From assembly GCF_020515625.1 (NCBI RefSeq), contig NZ_JAIWPJ010000003.1, positions 248,001 through 312,000 of the forward strand: DNA of 64,000 nt. Direction: 5' to 3'. Every line of letters starts with the position of its first letter. The first letter of the stretch is position 1. This document shows positions 1-8,440 of the stretch, piece after piece. The notes under the pieces were generated by a model, which worked only from the letters and a program-made list of their open reading frames with translations, was not told the DNA's origin and searched no databases. Made by a program: the position numbers and the translations under genes. Origin of the DNA: Natrinema amylolyticum. GTDB taxonomy: Archaea; Halobacteriota; Halobacteria; Halobacteriales; Natrialbaceae.

Positions 1-547
1 CGGCGTAGATCGGGATCGTCAGGTTGTCGTCGATGATGTAGGTGCGGATCTCGAGGGTCACGCCGTCGGCGAGCGTCGCTCCGATCGCGGCGACCAGCGC
101 CGCCGTGATCGGCAGAAACGGAATCGCGATGATCGTCGAGACGAGAAACATCGTCCCGAGCACTTTCGGCGGCTTGACCCGCTGGAGGGTGTTGTCCGAT
201 ACCATCCCGCTGATCGGATCTCCGAGTGCGAGCATCAACATCGCGGGCAGGGCGATATCCGGCTCGAAGACCACCACGACGGCGGCCATGCTGAGCAGGT
301 ACAGTGCGTAGGCGGCGGGATTGTCCTGCTCGTACTCGCGGGTGAGCACGTCGTAGAGCCGCCAGTCGAGCCCGATCTGGAGCCGCAGGAACTCGAGGAC
401 GAGCGCGCCGGCCGCGAGGACGACCATGAGGACCTGAAATCGGGTCCAGGTAAGCCCGAGTTCGAGATAGTTGGCGAGCAGATAGAGGGCGACTAGCCCC
501 GAGCCGCTGGCGTGGACGAGTCGCCGCTTCAGTTCGTCGGCCATCAT
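1..547 (-). CDS. Dolichol kinase-like membrane protein (C-terminus cut by window edge)
   Basis: The minus-strand frame begins at 547 (a second ATG follows at once) and runs off the left edge after about 182 residues. It is strongly hydrophobic with several membrane segments. GDPISG near residues 109-114, followed by a KPPKVLGT-like stretch near 125-132, resembles the conserved loop of CTP-dependent polyprenol/dolichol kinases and the related cytidylyltransferases. In haloarchaea such a protein would phosphorylate dolichol, the lipid carrier for protein N-glycosylation, in the cytoplasmic membrane. An AT-rich TATA-like stretch at about 600-612 could be its promoter. Assignment rests on overall hydrophobicity and these motifs; a phosphatidate cytidylyltransferase-like protein is the alternative. 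Confidence 0.72.
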   Translation of the reverse strand, partial: MMADELKRRLVHASGSGLVALYLLANYLELGLTWTRFQVLMVVLAAGALVLEFLRLQIGLDWRLYDVLTREYEQDNPAAYALYLLSMAAVVVVFEPDIALPAMLMLALGDPISGMVSDNTLQRVKPPKVLGTMFLVSTIIAIPFLPITAALVAAIGATLADGVTLEIRTYIIDDNLTIPIYA

Positions 548-678
548 ATCCTGCCTCGAGAGAGGTGACCTTCAGTCCGTCGGTTAGTTCTCCCCAGTAC
601 TATATACTATATAAATGGCTCCCGCGCCCGAACGACAGCAACCGATAGTGCGCAGTGCCGTCACCCGCCCGGTGTCGC

Positions 679-2469
679 TTACTCCTCGAGTTCGTCGAAC
701 GCGAGGTCGCCGGCGCGAATCGCCGCCAGCGTCTCGGCGAGGTCGTCGACCGGCAGCCGCTTCTGGTCGGTCGTGTCCCGCTCGCGGACCGTGGCGGTCG
801 TCTCCTCGTTCTCGATGGTCTCGTAGTCGACGGTCACGCAGAACGGCGTGCCGACCTCGTCCTGACGGCGGTAGCGCCGACCGATGTTGCCTGAATCGTC
901 GTAGGTCACGGAGAGGCCGGCCGCGCGCAGGTCGTCGACGATCTCGTTCGCCTGCGCCTCGAGTTCGTCGTCGTTCTGCAGCGGGAAGACGCCGACGAAG
1001 GTCGGCGCGACCTCGGGCTCGAGGTCGAGGAAGGTCCGCTCCTCGCCGGCGACCTCGTCCTCGCGGTATGCGTGGTGGAGCACGGTGTAGACCGTCCGGT
1101 CCACGCCGAAGGAGGGTTCGACGACGTGGGGCGTGACGTGCTCGCCGGACTCCGTCTGCTCCTCGACCGCGAAACCGGTCTTTTCGACGGGGATCTCGTG
1201 GGTCTCGCCCTCGAGCTCGATCTCGACCGCGTCGCCGTCGAACGCGGAGCGATCGCGGGCCGCGAGGTCCTCGAGCTTCCCGACCACTGCCTGTGCGTCG
1301 CCGCCGAACTCCGGCCCCAGATAGCTCATGTCGGGGTCGACGGTGGCGCGCTCGACGGTCTTCGGTTCGTCGTACTGCTTGAAGACCGTGAACCGATCGC
1401 CGGAGTGTTCGGCGTGCTTCGAGAGGTCGTAGTTTCCGCGGTGGGCGAAGCCAGCCATCTCGATCCAGTTGCCGTCGATCTCGCTTTCGGCGTCCCAGCA
1501 GTCGCTGGCGTAGTGGGCCCGCTCGCCCGAGAGGTGCTGGCGGTAGCGGAATCGATCCATGTCGACGCCGACCGATTCGTACCACGGTTTCGCGACGCCG
1601 AGGAAGTAGGCCACCCACGGGTCCGTGATGATGCCCTCCTCGACCGCCTCGCCGATCGTCGTCTCGACGGCCTCGCCGTCCTCGGCGTTCTGTTCGCTGG
1701 CCGGGTACAGCGTGACATCGACGTCTTCGACGCCGGAGAGGTCCGGCTCGTCGGCCTCCGGATCGATGAAGTACTCGAGTTCGGCCTGGGTGAACTCGCG
1801 CGTGCGGATGATCGAGCGGCGGGGGCTGATCTCGTTGCGATAGGCCCGGCCGATCTGGGTCACGCCGAAGGGGAGCTGATTGCGCGCGTACTCCTTGAGT
1901 CGCGGGAACTCGACGAAGATGCCCTGTGCCGTCTCGGGGCGCAGGTAGCCGGGATCGGAGTCGCCGGGGCCGATGTTCGTCGCGAACATGAGGTTGAACG
2001 AGTCGACGGCCTGTCCCGCGAGTCCGGCCCCGCAGGTCGGGCAGACGAGTTCGTACTCGGCGATGACCTCCTCGACCTCGGGAATGGGGAGGCTCTCGGC
2101 GTCCTCGTACTCGGTGTTGTCCTCGACGACGTGGTCCGCGCGGTGGCTCTCGCCGCACTCCGGACACTCGACGAGCATGTCGTCGAAGCCGTCCAGGTGG
2201 CCCGACGCCTCGAAGACGGGCTCGGGCATGATCGTCGGCGCGTCGATCTCCATGTTGCCCTCCGCGACCGCGAAGCGATCGCGCCAGGCGTCCTCGACGT
2301 TGCCCTTCAGCGCCGCGCCCTGCGGGCCGAAGGTGTAGAAGCCGCCGACGCCGCCGTAGGCCCCGGAAGACTGGAAGAAGTAGCCTCGCCGCTTGGCCAG
2401 TTCGACCAGTTTCTCGCTCGTCGCCGCCGGCTCGCTCTCGGTCGCGTCCGCGTGTTCGTGCTCACTCAT
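679..2469 (-). CDS. glyS: Glycyl-tRNA synthetase
   Basis: A 596-residue class II synthetase of the eukaryotic/archaeal alpha2 type, which charges tRNA-Gly in the cytoplasm. The N-terminal KLVELAKRRGYFFQSSGAYGG and YTFGPQG signatures (about 20-50) are typical. Two CxxC pairs (CPECG near 101, CPTCG near 142) form a probable zinc-binding insertion. Motif 2 is visible as RTREFTQAELEYF near 220-232. The C-terminal part from about residue 480 is the anticodon-binding domain (PTFVGVFPLQ, then SGNIGRRYRRQDEVGTPF). The ATG start overlaps the end of the upstream CBS-domain gene by 8 bp, so the two are probably co-transcribed. The domains present and the full length leave little doubt. Confidence 0.97.
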   Translation of the reverse strand: MSEHEHADATESEPAATSEKLVELAKRRGYFFQSSGAYGGVGGFYTFGPQGAALKGNVEDAWRDRFAVAEGNMEIDAPTIMPEPVFEASGHLDGFDDMLVECPECGESHRADHVVEDNTEYEDAESLPIPEVEEVIAEYELVCPTCGAGLAGQAVDSFNLMFATNIGPGDSDPGYLRPETAQGIFVEFPRLKEYARNQLPFGVTQIGRAYRNEISPRRSIIRTREFTQAELEYFIDPEADEPDLSGVEDVDVTLYPASEQNAEDGEAVETTIGEAVEEGIITDPWVAYFLGVAKPWYESVGVDMDRFRYRQHLSGERAHYASDCWDAESEIDGNWIEMAGFAHRGNYDLSKHAEHSGDRFTVFKQYDEPKTVERATVDPDMSYLGPEFGGDAQAVVGKLEDLAARDRSAFDGDAVEIELEGETHEIPVEKTGFAVEEQTESGEHVTPHVVEPSFGVDRTVYTVLHHAYREDEVAGEERTFLDLEPEVAPTFVGVFPLQNDDELEAQANEIVDDLRAAGLSVTYDDSGNIGRRYRRQDEVGTPFCVTVDYETIENEETTATVRERDTTDQKRLPVDDLAETLAAIRAGDLAFDELEE

Positions 2470-3316
2470 AGAGTACCTCCAGCAGGTCGACGTCGCAGAC
2501 GATGCCGACGAGTTCCTCGCCCGTGACCAGCGGGATCTGTTCGATGTCGTTCGTGATCATCCGCTGTGCGGCCTCCTGAATCGACGTCTGGCCCGAGACC
2601 GTCACGACGTCGTCGCTCATGAACTCCCGGATCGGTCCCGCCGGAATCTCGATGTCCCGCGTGGGGAGATAGCGGCTACCGACCGCCTTGATCCCCTCCC
2701 AGGACCACTCGTCGTCCTGATCCCCGAAGTTGTCGCCCGTCTCCTCCTCGCCCTCGACGATCCGGGCGACCTCGAGAATGTCGACCTCGGTCAGGACGCC
2801 GCTCATCCGCCCGTCGTCGTCCAGCGCGACGGTGTAGGGGACGTTCGCGTAGGAGAGTTCCCGTTCGGCGACCGGCAGCGGTGCGCCCTCGTAGGTCGTG
2901 TTCACGTCCTCGCTGGCGTAGGACTCGACGGTGCCCTCGGTCTCCTGATCGCCCGTCGCGATCGCGTGGATGACGTCCGTGACGGTGACGATCCCCTCGA
3001 ACTCGCCGTCGACGACCGGCACGCGGCGCGCGCCCGCTTCGACCATCGTCCGCGCGACGTCTTCGAGGCTCGTCTCGGCGGTCGTCGTCGGGACGCCTTC
3101 TTCCATCAGCATCACGAGCTGGTCCTCGTCCGGCTCCTCGATGAGCGTCTCTCGCGAAATGAGACCGCGGTACTCCGGGCCGTCGTCGGTCGGTTTGACG
3201 ACCGGCACGGACGAGAACGACCGTTCTTGCAGGTACTCGAGCACGTCCGAGCGAGTACCCGGCAGGTCGGCGGTGACCACGTCCTCGCGGGGCGTCATCG
3301 CGTCGGCTACGTTCAT
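2462..3316 (-). CDS. CBS-domain protein with four CBS motifs
   Basis: A 284-residue soluble protein made of repeated CBS units. The boundaries are visible as recurring MTPREDVVTADL, EEGVPTTTAETSLEDVARTM, VEIDILEVARI-type and MSDDVVTVSGQTSIQEAAQRM segments, each followed by a VPVV or IPLV strand and a G-I-V-x-x-x-D turn. Tandem CBS pairs bind adenine nucleotides and act as energy or ligand sensors, but the specific ligand cannot be read from sequence. It lies directly upstream of glyS with an 8-bp overlap. A TATA-like GTTTATAC (minus strand, about 3342-3350) lies roughly 28-30 bp before the ATG, which suggests a leaderless transcript for the CBS-glyS pair. Confidence 0.9.
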   Translation of the reverse strand: MNVADAMTPREDVVTADLPGTRSDVLEYLQERSFSSVPVVKPTDDGPEYRGLISRETLIEEPDEDQLVMLMEEGVPTTTAETSLEDVARTMVEAGARRVPVVDGEFEGIVTVTDVIHAIATGDQETEGTVESYASEDVNTTYEGAPLPVAERELSYANVPYTVALDDDGRMSGVLTEVDILEVARIVEGEEETGDNFGDQDDEWSWEGIKAVGSRYLPTRDIEIPAGPIREFMSDDVVTVSGQTSIQEAAQRMITNDIEQIPLVTGEELVGIVCDVDLLEVLYE

Positions 3317-3424
3317 ATCCCCAGGGTACGGCGAAAATGAGTATAAACCCAGTGTTTCACACCCGGTATCGGTTCGATTTCCGATCGGTATCGCGACCGG
3401 ACAGTCTGATTCGATGAGTTTATA

Positions 3425-3449
3425 TGTGAGTGGGTGTCACTCACTCACA
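3425..3449. promoter_or_regulatory. Inverted repeat between TATA box and start codon
   Basis: TGTGAGTG (3425-3432) and CACTCACA (3442-3449) form a perfect 8-bp inverted repeat with a 9-nt spacer. Its last base is the A of the ATG of the following 53-aa gene. A TATA-like TTTATA sits at about 3419-3424, so transcription would start within a few bases of the ATG. The repeat therefore fills the space where a repressor could block initiation. Confidence 0.5.
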
Positions 3450-3610
3450 TGGCGACGAACCCCCACGCCATGGCGTCCGATGATACGATCGTCGGTTCGA
3501 TCGACTCGACGGCCGCGAGCGACGAGTACGTCATCGCGGATATCTCCGCGGACGGTGCCTGGCTGTCGATGCAGGCAGACGACGCACCGACGCTTCCGGC
3601 CTGGCGATAA
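3449..3610 (+). CDS. Small haloarchaeal protein (DUF7556-like)
   Basis: A 53-residue acidic protein that matches the pattern I know from the haloarchaeal DUF7556 family: a short variable N-terminus, a YVIADISADGAWLSM core, and a C-terminus ending in PAWR. No catalytic motif, signal peptide or membrane segment is visible, and the function is unknown. The ATG is supported by the TATA box about 27 bp upstream, which implies a leaderless mRNA. An alternative internal start (MASDD) lies seven codons in. It stands alone, divergent from the CBS-glyS pair, and behind a striking inverted repeat. Confidence 0.75.
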   Translation: MATNPHAMASDDTIVGSIDSTAASDEYVIADISADGAWLSMQADDAPTLPAWR

Positions 3611-3768
3611 CCGGGGGTGGGAATGGGATTGTTCTGTCACGAGTCCGGTCGCGACACCCGTCGCGGCCGACAGCGGCATGCCGACAGTCGCTACTGCACG
3701 AGACGCGGACTCTCAGCGAGCGACCGGCCGCCCGTACCGTTTAGTGCACTGCGCTGGTCGCTGGCTCT

Positions 3769-4287
3769 ATGGGGCGCTCTCGACCGCGACGCGATGCGGG
3801 ACCGGACTCGAGCGACGAGCTCGGGCTCCGACGCGATGACTCCCGCCCGTCCGTCGGCACCGTCCTTTCGGCGCTGGTCCCGCGAGCCGTCGCCCGGCGC
3901 GCGATCTCCGTCTCCGTCACGACCGACCGGGACGTCTACGAGCGCGACACGCCTGTCGAGATCACCGTCGATTTCAAAAACCGGCTCCCGGTTGCCGTCG
4001 AACTCCCGACGCCCGGTCAGCGCCGCTGGGGCTGGACCGTCGACGGCCACCTCGAGGCCAGCGACGAACGGCTCTACACCCGAGAGCGGCCCGCCACGTT
4101 CGACTTCCGCGGCGGCGAACGAAAGCACGTCTCGGTGACGTGGCACGGCCGCCTCGAGCGAGTGCGGACCGGAACCCGTCGCGAATCCGTGGTCCCGGCA
4201 CCCGGCGAGTACGAGATTCGGGCGTTCGTCGCGACGGATGAGACCGGTAGCCGCCCGAGCGATTCGACGACGATTATCCTTCGGTAG
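3769..4287 (+). CDS. Haloarchaeal protein with an Ig-like/BsuPI-like fold
   Basis: 172 residues. A variable, charged N-terminus of about 45 residues precedes a compact beta-rich domain. Within it, SVSVTTDRDVYERDTPVEIT and VEFKN-type strands (about 47-75), a WGWTVDG segment (about 90) and a closing PAPGEYEIRAFVAT (about 148) resemble immunoglobulin-like domains of the intracellular proteinase inhibitor BsuPI type. I infer a ligand- or protein-binding module; no enzyme residues are evident. It probably belongs to a haloarchaeal DUF family. It is 55 bp upstream of the next plus-strand gene and may be co-transcribed with it. Confidence 0.7.
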   Translation: MGRSRPRRDAGPDSSDELGLRRDDSRPSVGTVLSALVPRAVARRAISVSVTTDRDVYERDTPVEITVDFKNRLPVAVELPTPGQRRWGWTVDGHLEASDERLYTRERPATFDFRGGERKHVSVTWHGRLERVRTGTRRESVVPAPGEYEIRAFVATDETGSRPSDSTTIILR

Positions 4288-4342
4288 GAGGAGCCAATCC
4301 GTCACCGGTAACAGTTTGGTCGTCTGTCCCGTGGTACCACAC

Positions 4343-4849
4343 ATGTCCCTCGAGCAGGTGTTCGCGCAGCTCCCGGCACCCGGTTCGCACACGTTCCCCG
4401 ACTACTCGCTCCCGCGGGGCGATCCGGTCTCGCCGATCGCGGTCACCCGGGACGAACTCTCGCAGTTGCTCGAGCTGTACGAGACGTTCCGGGCCGTCGA
4501 TCCGACCGGGTGGGACTCGAACTCGGTGCTCGGGGCGGCGACGACGTACATGCAACGGACGTTCGGACTGCCGCAGTATCGGCCGGACGAGCAGTTACAC
4601 GACGATATCGCGGCGATGCTCAACGACTTCTCCGACGGGCTCGGCGACCGATCGATCGGCGTCGTCGACGCGACGCCCGATCATCACCGGACGCTGTACT
4701 TCTTCCTCGTCAGTTGCCGCGGCTATCACGCCGCGCCCCACATTCGGTTCGACCCCGACGAGGCGGCGGTAGAGGCGCTCTACGACGTCTACCAGCGGGT
4801 GATCGAACAAGATTTCTACGTCAAGCACCCGTCGTCGGCGTTCGGCTGA
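4343..4849 (+). CDS. Conserved haloarchaeal protein of unknown function
   Basis: 168 residues from the ATG at 4343. The frame is open further upstream to 4238, but that part overlaps the preceding gene and is rich in arginine, so I chose the internal start beginning MSLEQVF. The protein is acidic and soluble with an alpha-helical look (DELSQLLELYETFR, QLHDDIAAMLNDF). Near the C-terminus it has HHRTLYFFLVSCRGYHAAPHI, with histidines and a cysteine that could bind a ligand. I do not recognise a family. GC-rich third positions and the acidic composition show it is a real gene. Confidence 0.7.
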   Translation: MSLEQVFAQLPAPGSHTFPDYSLPRGDPVSPIAVTRDELSQLLELYETFRAVDPTGWDSNSVLGAATTYMQRTFGLPQYRPDEQLHDDIAAMLNDFSDGLGDRSIGVVDATPDHHRTLYFFLVSCRGYHAAPHIRFDPDEAAVEALYDVYQRVIEQDFYVKHPSSAFG

Positions 4850-5028
4850 ATCGGAGCGATAGCGCCGTCGGTTCGAACTCGAAAACGCGGCAGTTCCGGC
4901 GCTGAACGCGTGCTGATTTCGGATTGTGTTCTCACTGAGCCACTGCGCTCTCACTGCCGAAGTACTGCGTCTCGATTACGGGTGGGAGAAAAGGGGCCGC
5001 GTCCGCGGCGTCCGTTCATCGGTTCGCC

Positions 5029-5187
5029 TCACCCGGTGAGGAAGCCGCCGGGGGGAATGCGCGTCGCGGGGCGACCGTCGTCGTCCGTCGGTCGGTCGTC
5101 TCCGAACGCCGGGGAGTGGGCGATCGTTCGTCGAGCCTTCGCGATTCGCTGCGTGCCTGCCGTAACGGTGGTGAAGAGTTTACTCAT
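5029..5187 (-). CDS. Small peptide gene 1 with C-terminal PGGFLTG
   Basis: A 52-residue frame starting MSKLF and ending GRPATRIPPGGFLTG. Its neighbour at 5609-5764 encodes a relative: both share MSK at the start, A-K-x-x-R-T-I-x-H-S-P-x-F in the middle, and G-R-P-x-T then PGGFLTG at the end. Conservation at both ends of two diverged copies is strong evidence for coding. The N-terminal half is basic (five K/R within residues 3-20), which is unusual in a salt-in proteome, and could form an amphipathic helix. A TATA-like TTATAC about 27 bp upstream implies a leaderless transcript. No family is recognised and no function can be assigned. Confidence 0.72.
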   Translation of the reverse strand: MSKLFTTVTAGTQRIAKARRTIAHSPAFGDDRPTDDDGRPATRIPPGGFLTG

Positions 5188-5197
5188 ACACGAGTAA
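5180..5197. promoter_or_regulatory. Palindrome over the start codon of peptide gene 1
   Basis: TTACTC-ATACAC-GAGTAA is a perfect 6-bp inverted repeat whose left arm includes the start codon of the 52-aa peptide gene. A TATA-like element with the context AAAATACTTATACGCG (minus strand, about 5209-5224) lies one turn-and-a-half upstream. The same arrangement recurs at the second peptide gene, so a shared operator is likely. Confidence 0.55.
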
Positions 5198-5608
5198 CAA
5201 CGCACGGCACGCGTATAAGTATTTTCGAGATGAAAGATCATGTCGGTCCGATAGCGGCGATCGCGTCTTTTCGCCTCATTCGAACAGGGGATTCGAACCT
5301 CTCAGCGCCGAAATTCGTCCAGTTATCCGACGCGAAATCTCGAGGAGAGCGGACACGGATAAAATATACAAAATCAGATACTATCGGTCCGGTCGATCAC
5401 CGATGCGGGCGGCAGGGAGCGGATCGCTCACCCGGATCGTACTCGACTCGAGCACAACCGCTGTCGGAACGCGGAGAATATCGAGAGCAGCGGTGGCCCG
5501 CTCTCGGAGCGCAGAAGTCAGGTGTCGTCCGCAACTCGCCGTATCGTCGGGGTCCCCGTTCGAGGGGAACCGGACCGGGCGGTGCATGCGCGGTGTGTCT
5601 CGGTCCGC
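5188..5608. other. Spacer between the two peptide genes
   Basis: About 420 bp without a convincing gene. It holds the promoter of peptide gene 1 at its left end. It also holds an isolated T-arm-like stretch (GGTTCGAAT core on the minus strand, about 5286-5302) with no cloverleaf around it, and an AT-rich patch at about 5360-5380. An open frame of 68 codons on the minus strand (5381-5587) has no acidic bias and no visible relatives here, so I do not call it. Confidence 0.6.
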
Positions 5609-5764
5609 TTACCCGGTCAGGAACCCGCCGGGCGAGACCTGCGTCTCGGGGCGGCCGTTTTCGCTCGTCTGAACGCCCGAGAACGACGGCGAGTGCTCGA
5701 TCGTTCGCTGTACCTTCGCGCCGATTTTCGTGTGCGTTGCCAGGATGGCGAGTATCTTACTCAT
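5609..5764 (-). CDS. Small peptide gene 2 with C-terminal PGGFLTG (paralogue)
   Basis: A 51-residue frame starting MSKIL and ending in V-S-PGGFLTG, related to the peptide encoded at 5029-5187. Identical blocks are MSK, AK, RTI, HSP, GRP and PGGFLTG; the linker around residues 28-36 differs in length and sequence, as expected for old duplicates under selection. The promoter is also similar: an AAAATGCTTAAGGCG element (minus strand, about 5788-5802) lies about 30 bp before the ATG. The start region carries a slightly imperfect copy of the TTACTC/GAGTAA palindrome. It lies 177 bp beyond the last gene of the peptide ABC transporter, on the same strand. Function unknown; candidates are a signalling, antimicrobial or modified peptide. 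Confidence 0.7.
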   Translation of the reverse strand: MSKILAILATHTKIGAKVQRTIEHSPSFSGVQTSENGRPETQVSPGGFLTG

Positions 5765-5775
5765 ACACGAGTTAA
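5757..5775. promoter_or_regulatory. Palindrome over the start codon of peptide gene 2
   Basis: TTACTC-ATACAC-GAGTTAA matches the palindrome at peptide gene 1 with one inserted T. The central ATACAC and its position on the start codon are identical in both genes. Confidence 0.5.
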
Positions 5776-5941
5776 TAATTGCGTCAGCGCCTTAAGCATT
5801 TTTACGATGATCGATCGTGTTATATAATATTGGACCGGGCCATTAGCGAATGACTCTCACGGTCCCGTTGCTTCTCGGTCCTCGCTCCCTGAACGGCCGA
5901 CAGAAACGTCTGGAGAAAAAACTCGAGCGTGCGCCCGGCCG

Positions 5942-7288
5942 TCACCGGTGCAGGTGACAGGCCGCGAAGTGATCGCCGTCGCCGTACTCGGACTCGAGTT
6001 CGTACGCTGGCCGTTCGCGCGCACAGACGCTCTGCTCGGCGAAGGACTCGAGCAACAGGTCGGTCGCCGCCTCCCACCGTTCGGATTCGTCGTCCCCGCT
6101 GTCCCCGCCGGCTCCGCCGTCGGTCGCGACGAGGTCGATCGCCTCCTCGACGATCGATCCCGCCTCGCCCCGCGGCAGGGCTCCGTCGAAGAACTCGGTC
6201 TCGATCCGGGCGGCCGGCATCGGTTCGAACGTCCGCCGCTTGACCGCTCGCATGAACGCTCGCGTCCGCACCCACTCCTCACCGGTCCAGTCGTACGCGT
6301 CGGGAGCGATCAGCCGTGGACACCGCGTCCGGAACCGACAGCCCGAGGGCGGATCGACCGGGCTCGGCACCTCACCCTCGAGCACGCCGCGCGAGCCGCC
6401 TTCCCGCGGATCGGGGACGGGAATCGACTCGAGCAGGGCGCGCGTGTACGGGTGCTGTGGGTTCTCGAACAGCTCCTCCTTCGCCGCGACCTCGACGATG
6501 TGACCGAGGTACATCACCGCTACGCGGTCGCTGATATGCCGAATGACCGAGAGGTCGTGAGCGATGAAGAGGTAGGTGAGTCCGAACTCGTCCTGGAGCC
6601 GTTCCATCGTGTTCAGCACCTGCGCCTGAATGGAGACGTCCAGCGCGGAGACGGGCTCGTCACAGACCACAAAGTCGGGATCGACCGACAGCGCCCGCGC
6701 GAGGTTGATCCGCTGGCGCTGTCCGCCGGAGAAGGCATGGGGATGGCGGTTGTAGTGGCGCGGATCGAGCCCCACCCGCTCGAGGAGGTCCTTCGCCCGC
6801 GCTTCCCGCCCTTCGTCGTCTAACATGTCGTGGGCCCGCATCGGCTCCTCGATGATCTGGCCGACCTTCATCCGCGGATCGAGCGAGGACTGGGGGTCCT
6901 GGAAGATCATCTGCATGTCCGAGCGCGTCCGTCGCAGGGCCTCGCCGCCGAGGTCGGCCAGGTTCTCTCCCTTGAAGTAGATGTCTCCCTCCGTCGGCTC
7001 GAGCAGACGCAGGATCGTCCGCCCGAGGGTGCTCTTCCCGCAGCCGGACTCGCCGACGAGCCCGAGCGTCTCGCCGGGCTGAATCTCGAGGGAGACGTCG
7101 TCGACGGCTCTGACGGTCTCCCGGTCGATCCTGATCGGCGGGAACCGGCTCGAATCGAACTGCAGGCCCGCGAAGAGCCCCGACTCCTGATCGAAGTACT
7201 TCGCGACACCGTCGAGTTCGAGCAGCGCTTCGTCGCTGTCGTAGCCGCTGTCCTCGTCTAATCGAATCCCGCTACTCACGGCCCTCAC
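5942..7288 (-). CDS. dppF: Peptide ABC transporter ATP-binding protein (DppF/OppF type)
   Basis: 448 residues. Residues about 20-350 form an oligopeptide-type ATPase: Walker [10 protein letters not shown] near 80, signature FSGGQRQR near 167, Walker B DFVVCDEP near 185, and the family's C-terminal cysteine-rich [10 protein letters not shown] near 318. With DppD it powers the permease pair on the cytoplasmic face of the membrane. A further acidic extension of about 100 residues ends with a displaced CHLHR, the usual OppF terminus, so the extension is an insertion before the true end. It overlaps dppD by 17 bp and is the last transporter gene before the two small peptide genes. Confidence 0.93.
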   Translation of the reverse strand: MRAVSSGIRLDEDSGYDSDEALLELDGVAKYFDQESGLFAGLQFDSSRFPPIRIDRETVRAVDDVSLEIQPGETLGLVGESGCGKSTLGRTILRLLEPTEGDIYFKGENLADLGGEALRRTRSDMQMIFQDPQSSLDPRMKVGQIIEEPMRAHDMLDDEGREARAKDLLERVGLDPRHYNRHPHAFSGGQRQRINLARALSVDPDFVVCDEPVSALDVSIQAQVLNTMERLQDEFGLTYLFIAHDLSVIRHISDRVAVMYLGHIVEVAAKEELFENPQHPYTRALLESIPVPDPREGGSRGVLEGEVPSPVDPPSGCRFRTRCPRLIAPDAYDWTGEEWVRTRAFMRAVKRRTFEPMPAARIETEFFDGALPRGEAGSIVEEAIDLVATDGGAGGDSGDDESERWEAATDLLLESFAEQSVCARERPAYELESEYGDGDHFAACHLHR

Positions 7289-8438
7289 CTCCGCTCTCGT
7301 CGCCCGTCGGATTCGGCGCGAGTTCGGACTCCGGCTCCTCGGTCGCCGCGGCTCTCTCGTTGCCCGCCGCTCCCTCGAGCGACGGGCTCTCGTCGTAGCC
7401 GACGTCGAACGCGTCGTGTTTCACGCAGGCCGCCCGGTGGGGCTCGCCGCCGGCGTCGTCGACGACTTTCGCTTCGGGATGGACGCGCTTGCACACCTCG
7501 CGCGCGTCGGGACAGCGCGGATGGAACCGACAGCCCGGCGGTGGGTCGATCGCTTCGGGCATCACGCCCTCGATCGCCTCGAGGTCCATGACGGTCCGGT
7601 CGGGGCGGGGAATCGAGTTCAGCAGGGCGTTCGTGTAGGGATGCTTAGTGTCGTAGAACAGCTCGTCGACGGGCGCTTGCTCGACGATCTCGCCGAGGTA
7701 CATGACGTTCACCCGGTCGCAGATCTCGGCGACGACGCCCAGATCGTGGGTGACCCAGATGAAACTCGTCCCGTACTTCGCCTGGAGGTCGTCGACGAGG
7801 TCGAGGATCTGCCCCTCGACGGTGACGTCCAGGGCCGTCGTCGGCTCGTCGGCGATGATGAGGCTCGGCTCGCAGGCCAGTGCCATCGCGATCAGCACGC
7901 GCTGGCGCATCCCGCCGGAGAACTGGTGGGGGTACTCCTCGTAGCGCTCTTCCGGATCGGGAATGCCGACCTCCCGAAGCATGTCGATCGCTTCCGCTTT
8001 GGCCTCGTCTTCGGGCAGCCCGCGGTTGAGTTCGATGAACTCCCGCAGTTGGCCCCCGACCGTGAAGACGGGGTTGAGCGACTCCATCGGATCCTGGAAG
8101 ATCACCGCGATCTCGTTGCCCCGGATTCTGGTGCGGATCTCCTCGTTCGAGAGGGCGTCGTCGCGCTTTCGCAACTCGCCGTTCGGGCCCTCCTCGAGGC
8201 CGAAGATCGTCTCGCCCTTGTAGGTGATCTCGCCGGCGACGATCTCGCCGGGGCTCTCGACCAGCCCCATAATACTCATCGAGGCGACGCTCTTCCCGGC
8301 GCCGCTCTCGCCGACGAGGCCGACGATCTCGCCCTCGCGGACCTCGAAGGAGATGCCGTCGACTGCGCGCACTGTGCCTGCCTCGGTGAAGAACTGGGTC
8401 TTGAGGTTCTCGACGCGGAGTAGTGGTTCGGAGCTCAT
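7272..8438 (-). CDS. dppD: Peptide ABC transporter ATP-binding protein (DppD/OppD type)
   Basis: 388 residues from the ATG at 8438; the open frame extends upstream only as antisense-like arginine-rich sequence. Walker A GESGAGKS lies at 43-50, the signature FSGGMRQR near 175, Walker B near 197 ([11 protein letters not shown]), and the H-loop is WVTHDLG. The cysteine-containing [14 protein letters not shown] motif near 310 is the typical OppD/DppD tail. An acidic C-terminal extension of about 40 residues follows the usual end. Start and stop are 2 bp from dppC and overlap dppF by 17 bp, which fits tight translational coupling. Confidence 0.94.
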   Translation of the reverse strand: MSSEPLLRVENLKTQFFTEAGTVRAVDGISFEVREGEIVGLVGESGAGKSVASMSIMGLVESPGEIVAGEITYKGETIFGLEEGPNGELRKRDDALSNEEIRTRIRGNEIAVIFQDPMESLNPVFTVGGQLREFIELNRGLPEDEAKAEAIDMLREVGIPDPEERYEEYPHQFSGGMRQRVLIAMALACEPSLIIADEPTTALDVTVEGQILDLVDDLQAKYGTSFIWVTHDLGVVAEICDRVNVMYLGEIVEQAPVDELFYDTKHPYTNALLNSIPRPDRTVMDLEAIEGVMPEAIDPPPGCRFHPRCPDAREVCKRVHPEAKVVDDAGGEPHRAACVKHDAFDVGYDESPSLEGAAGNERAAATEEPESELAPNPTGDESGGEGRE

Positions 8439-8440
8439 TG

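Noticed and set aside
584-2526. Long frames in other phases over glyS on both strands
   Set aside because: They overlap glyS completely, and glyS shows all synthetase motifs.
5286-5302. T-arm-like GGTTCGAAT core on the minus strand, possible tRNA end or attachment site
   Set aside because: No acceptor, D or anticodon arm is found around it and there is no integrase nearby.
5381-5587. 68-codon minus-strand frame between the two peptide genes
   Set aside because: No acidic bias and no similarity to either peptide; third positions are not enriched as in real genes here.
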